Assembly: GCA_027064485.1 (NCBI GenBank) | Contig: JAMOPR010000278.1 | Coordinates: 1-6,422, forward strand | Direction of reading: 5' to 3' | Origin: Desulfurobacteriaceae bacterium | Lineage (GTDB): Bacteria > Aquificota > Aquificia > Desulfurobacteriales > Desulfurobacteriaceae | Length of the DNA stretch: 6,422 nucleotides | In this document: one piece after another, positions 5,590 to 6,422 of the stretch | Layout: each line of letters begins with the position of its first letter | Numbering within the stretch: the first letter of the stretch is position 1 | Position numbers and translations under genes: made by a program | The notes under the pieces: model-generated | Seen by the model: only the letters and a program-made list of their open reading frames with translations | Told to the model about the DNA's origin: nothing | Database searches by the model: none

Positions 5590-6422
5590 CTAATGGCTCC
5601 AGCTTAATGATTTTAGCGCCGAAGAGGTCTATTATTTTGTTAATCTTTTCGTTGCTTTCTTTTGATATTGCCTTTTTGTTATTTCTTTTTTCGCTTTTGA
5701 CTTCAACTATTTCAACTCTTTTGCCGAACTTTTTCTCTAATTCATCTTTTTTCGTTTTGAGCATATGGTAGGAGAGTTCATTTTTTGGAATGATTTTTAC
5801 TGTTTCGTTTTCTTCTTTTGTTTCTTTTATATATTGGTTGAGGAACTGGTTTTCTTCGATTTCTTTCGTTTGTTTTTGGGATGGTTTAGTTTTTTTTTCT
5901 GCGGTTATTTGGATGCCGTTTGACAGCAGGTCTTCAAGTTTTTTGACATCTTTAAAGTAGGAAAGCCTGTATAGGTGGAATAAGAGAACGCTATAGGGGT
6001 ATGGATGAAGTGTTATTTCCTTAAAGCACTCTGATAGTATTTGGAATGCTGCTTCCATTTCTTCGGTTGAGAAGTTGTCGTTTGAGATGAATTCTTTTTC
6101 TACAGTTTCTATTAGCTGTTTGAGGATGAATAATGGGTTGTAGCCTCTTTCTTCTAATTTGAAGAGAGTTTTTCTTAAAAGTTCTTTGTCGCCGGAGAAG
6201 GCAGTTTTTAGAAGCTCTATGAGGTCTTTCCCTGTTAGGACACCTAAAAATTCGGATACGGCACTTAGTTCTACTTTTCCGTTGCCAAAAGCTATTGCCT
6301 GGTCAAGGAGGCTTTCTGCATCTCTCATACAACCTTCTGAAGCTACCGCAATGAGGTTTAAAGCTTCTTCGTCAAATTCTACGTTTTCTGCTTCACAGAT
6401 TTTTTTTAAGGTTTCCACCATT
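5570..6422 (-). CDS. dnaX: DNA polymerase III subunit gamma/tau, 3' part (5' end beyond the window)
   Basis: C-terminal 283+ residues of the clamp-loader ATPase DnaX, which loads the sliding clamp and, as tau, links polymerases and helicase. The visible part begins at the end of the AAA+ core: VETLKKICEAENVEFDEEALNLIAVASEGCMRDAESLLDQAIAF matches the DnaX lid domain (domain II), with sensor-2 Arg in the MRDAESLLDQ stretch (32-41 of the visible part). Collar domain III follows, about 50-170. A Lys/Glu-rich tail of about 106 residues ends in a region (FGAKIIKLEP) like that closing many DnaX proteins. The Met at 6421-6419 is internal, not a start: the P-loop, zinc site and Walker B must lie beyond the right edge. 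An A9 run at the domain III/tail junction may permit a short form. The 3' end overlaps the response regulator by 20 nt. Confidence 0.93.
   Translation of the reverse strand, partial: MVETLKKICEAENVEFDEEALNLIAVASEGCMRDAESLLDQAIAFGNGKVELSAVSEFLGVLTGKDLIELLKTAFSGDKELLRKTLFKLEERGYNPLFILKQLIETVEKEFISNDNFSTEEMEAAFQILSECFKEITLHPYPYSVLLFHLYRLSYFKDVKKLEDLLSNGIQITAEKKTKPSQKQTKEIEENQFLNQYIKETKEENETVKIIPKNELSYHMLKTKKDELEKKFGKRVEIVEVKSEKRNNKKAISKESNEKINKIIDLFGAKIIKLEPLDESSDS
5597..5600 (-). promoter_or_regulatory. Shine-Dalgarno of the response regulator gene
   Basis: On the minus strand GGAG lies 7 nt before the ATG at 5589-5587, within the last codons of dnaX. It supports this start for the regulator, which gives the canonical receiver opening MKVLIVDDE. 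Confidence 0.65.
5886..5898 (-). other. Possible slippage site in dnaX (A9 run plus immediate -1 frame stop)
   Basis: On the coding strand, codons GAA AAA AAA ACT contain nine consecutive A (5898-5890). If one A is added in the mRNA, or the ribosome slips -1 on A-AAA-AAA, the reading becomes K-K-N then TAA (5888-5886). The product would end directly after collar domain III and resemble gamma. Known parallels are transcriptional slippage on an A run in Thermus thermophilus dnaX and ribosomal frameshifting on A-AAA-AAG in E. coli dnaX. No upstream Shine-Dalgarno-like stimulator or clear downstream stem-loop is visible, so transcriptional slippage is the likelier mechanism. Inferred only. Confidence 0.45.

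Noticed and set aside
6419..6421. ATG as the dnaX start
   Set aside because: The following residues are the middle of DnaX (end of the AAA+ core); the frame continues off the right edge, so this Met is internal.

Overview
The window is almost wall-to-wall coding and holds seven genes in two convergent operons. Strongly Lys/Glu-rich proteins, A+T-leaning codons, overlapping gene ends and a [NiFe]-hydrogenase maturation gene suggest a small-genome, hydrogen-using, probably thermophilic Gram-negative bacterium. My best guess is an Aquificota-like organism, for example Desulfurobacteriaceae. That is inference from gene style; no marker gene here proves it.

Plus strand, left part: a MenG/UbiE-like methyltransferase, then hypB (GTPase for nickel insertion into hydrogenase), then a TolC-family outer-membrane channel, then a MacA/HlyD-family periplasmic adaptor. 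The junctions are 1 nt, a 4-nt overlap (TTG start on the hypB stop) and a 7-nt overlap, so they form one transcription unit. The last two genes make two of the three layers of a tripartite exporter. The inner-membrane pump is not here, because the operon runs straight into an opposing gene.

Minus strand, right part, read right to left: dnaX (3' part only; the gene enters from beyond the right edge), then a two-domain response regulator (receiver plus Fis-type helix-turn-helix, NtrC/NtrX-like but with no AAA+ domain), then bioF (biotin synthesis). dnaX and the regulator overlap by 20 nt, and 5 nt separate the regulator from bioF. bioF and the adaptor gene overlap tail to tail by 18 nt, with no room for an ordinary terminator.

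The observation most worth following is a run of nine A on the dnaX coding strand, exactly where the conserved clamp-loader core ends and the tau-type tail begins. A -1 slip or one extra A gives a stop after one foreign residue, which would make a gamma-like short form. No RNA genes, mobile elements, CRISPR arrays or long repeats were seen, and no intergenic stretch is longer than a few bases.
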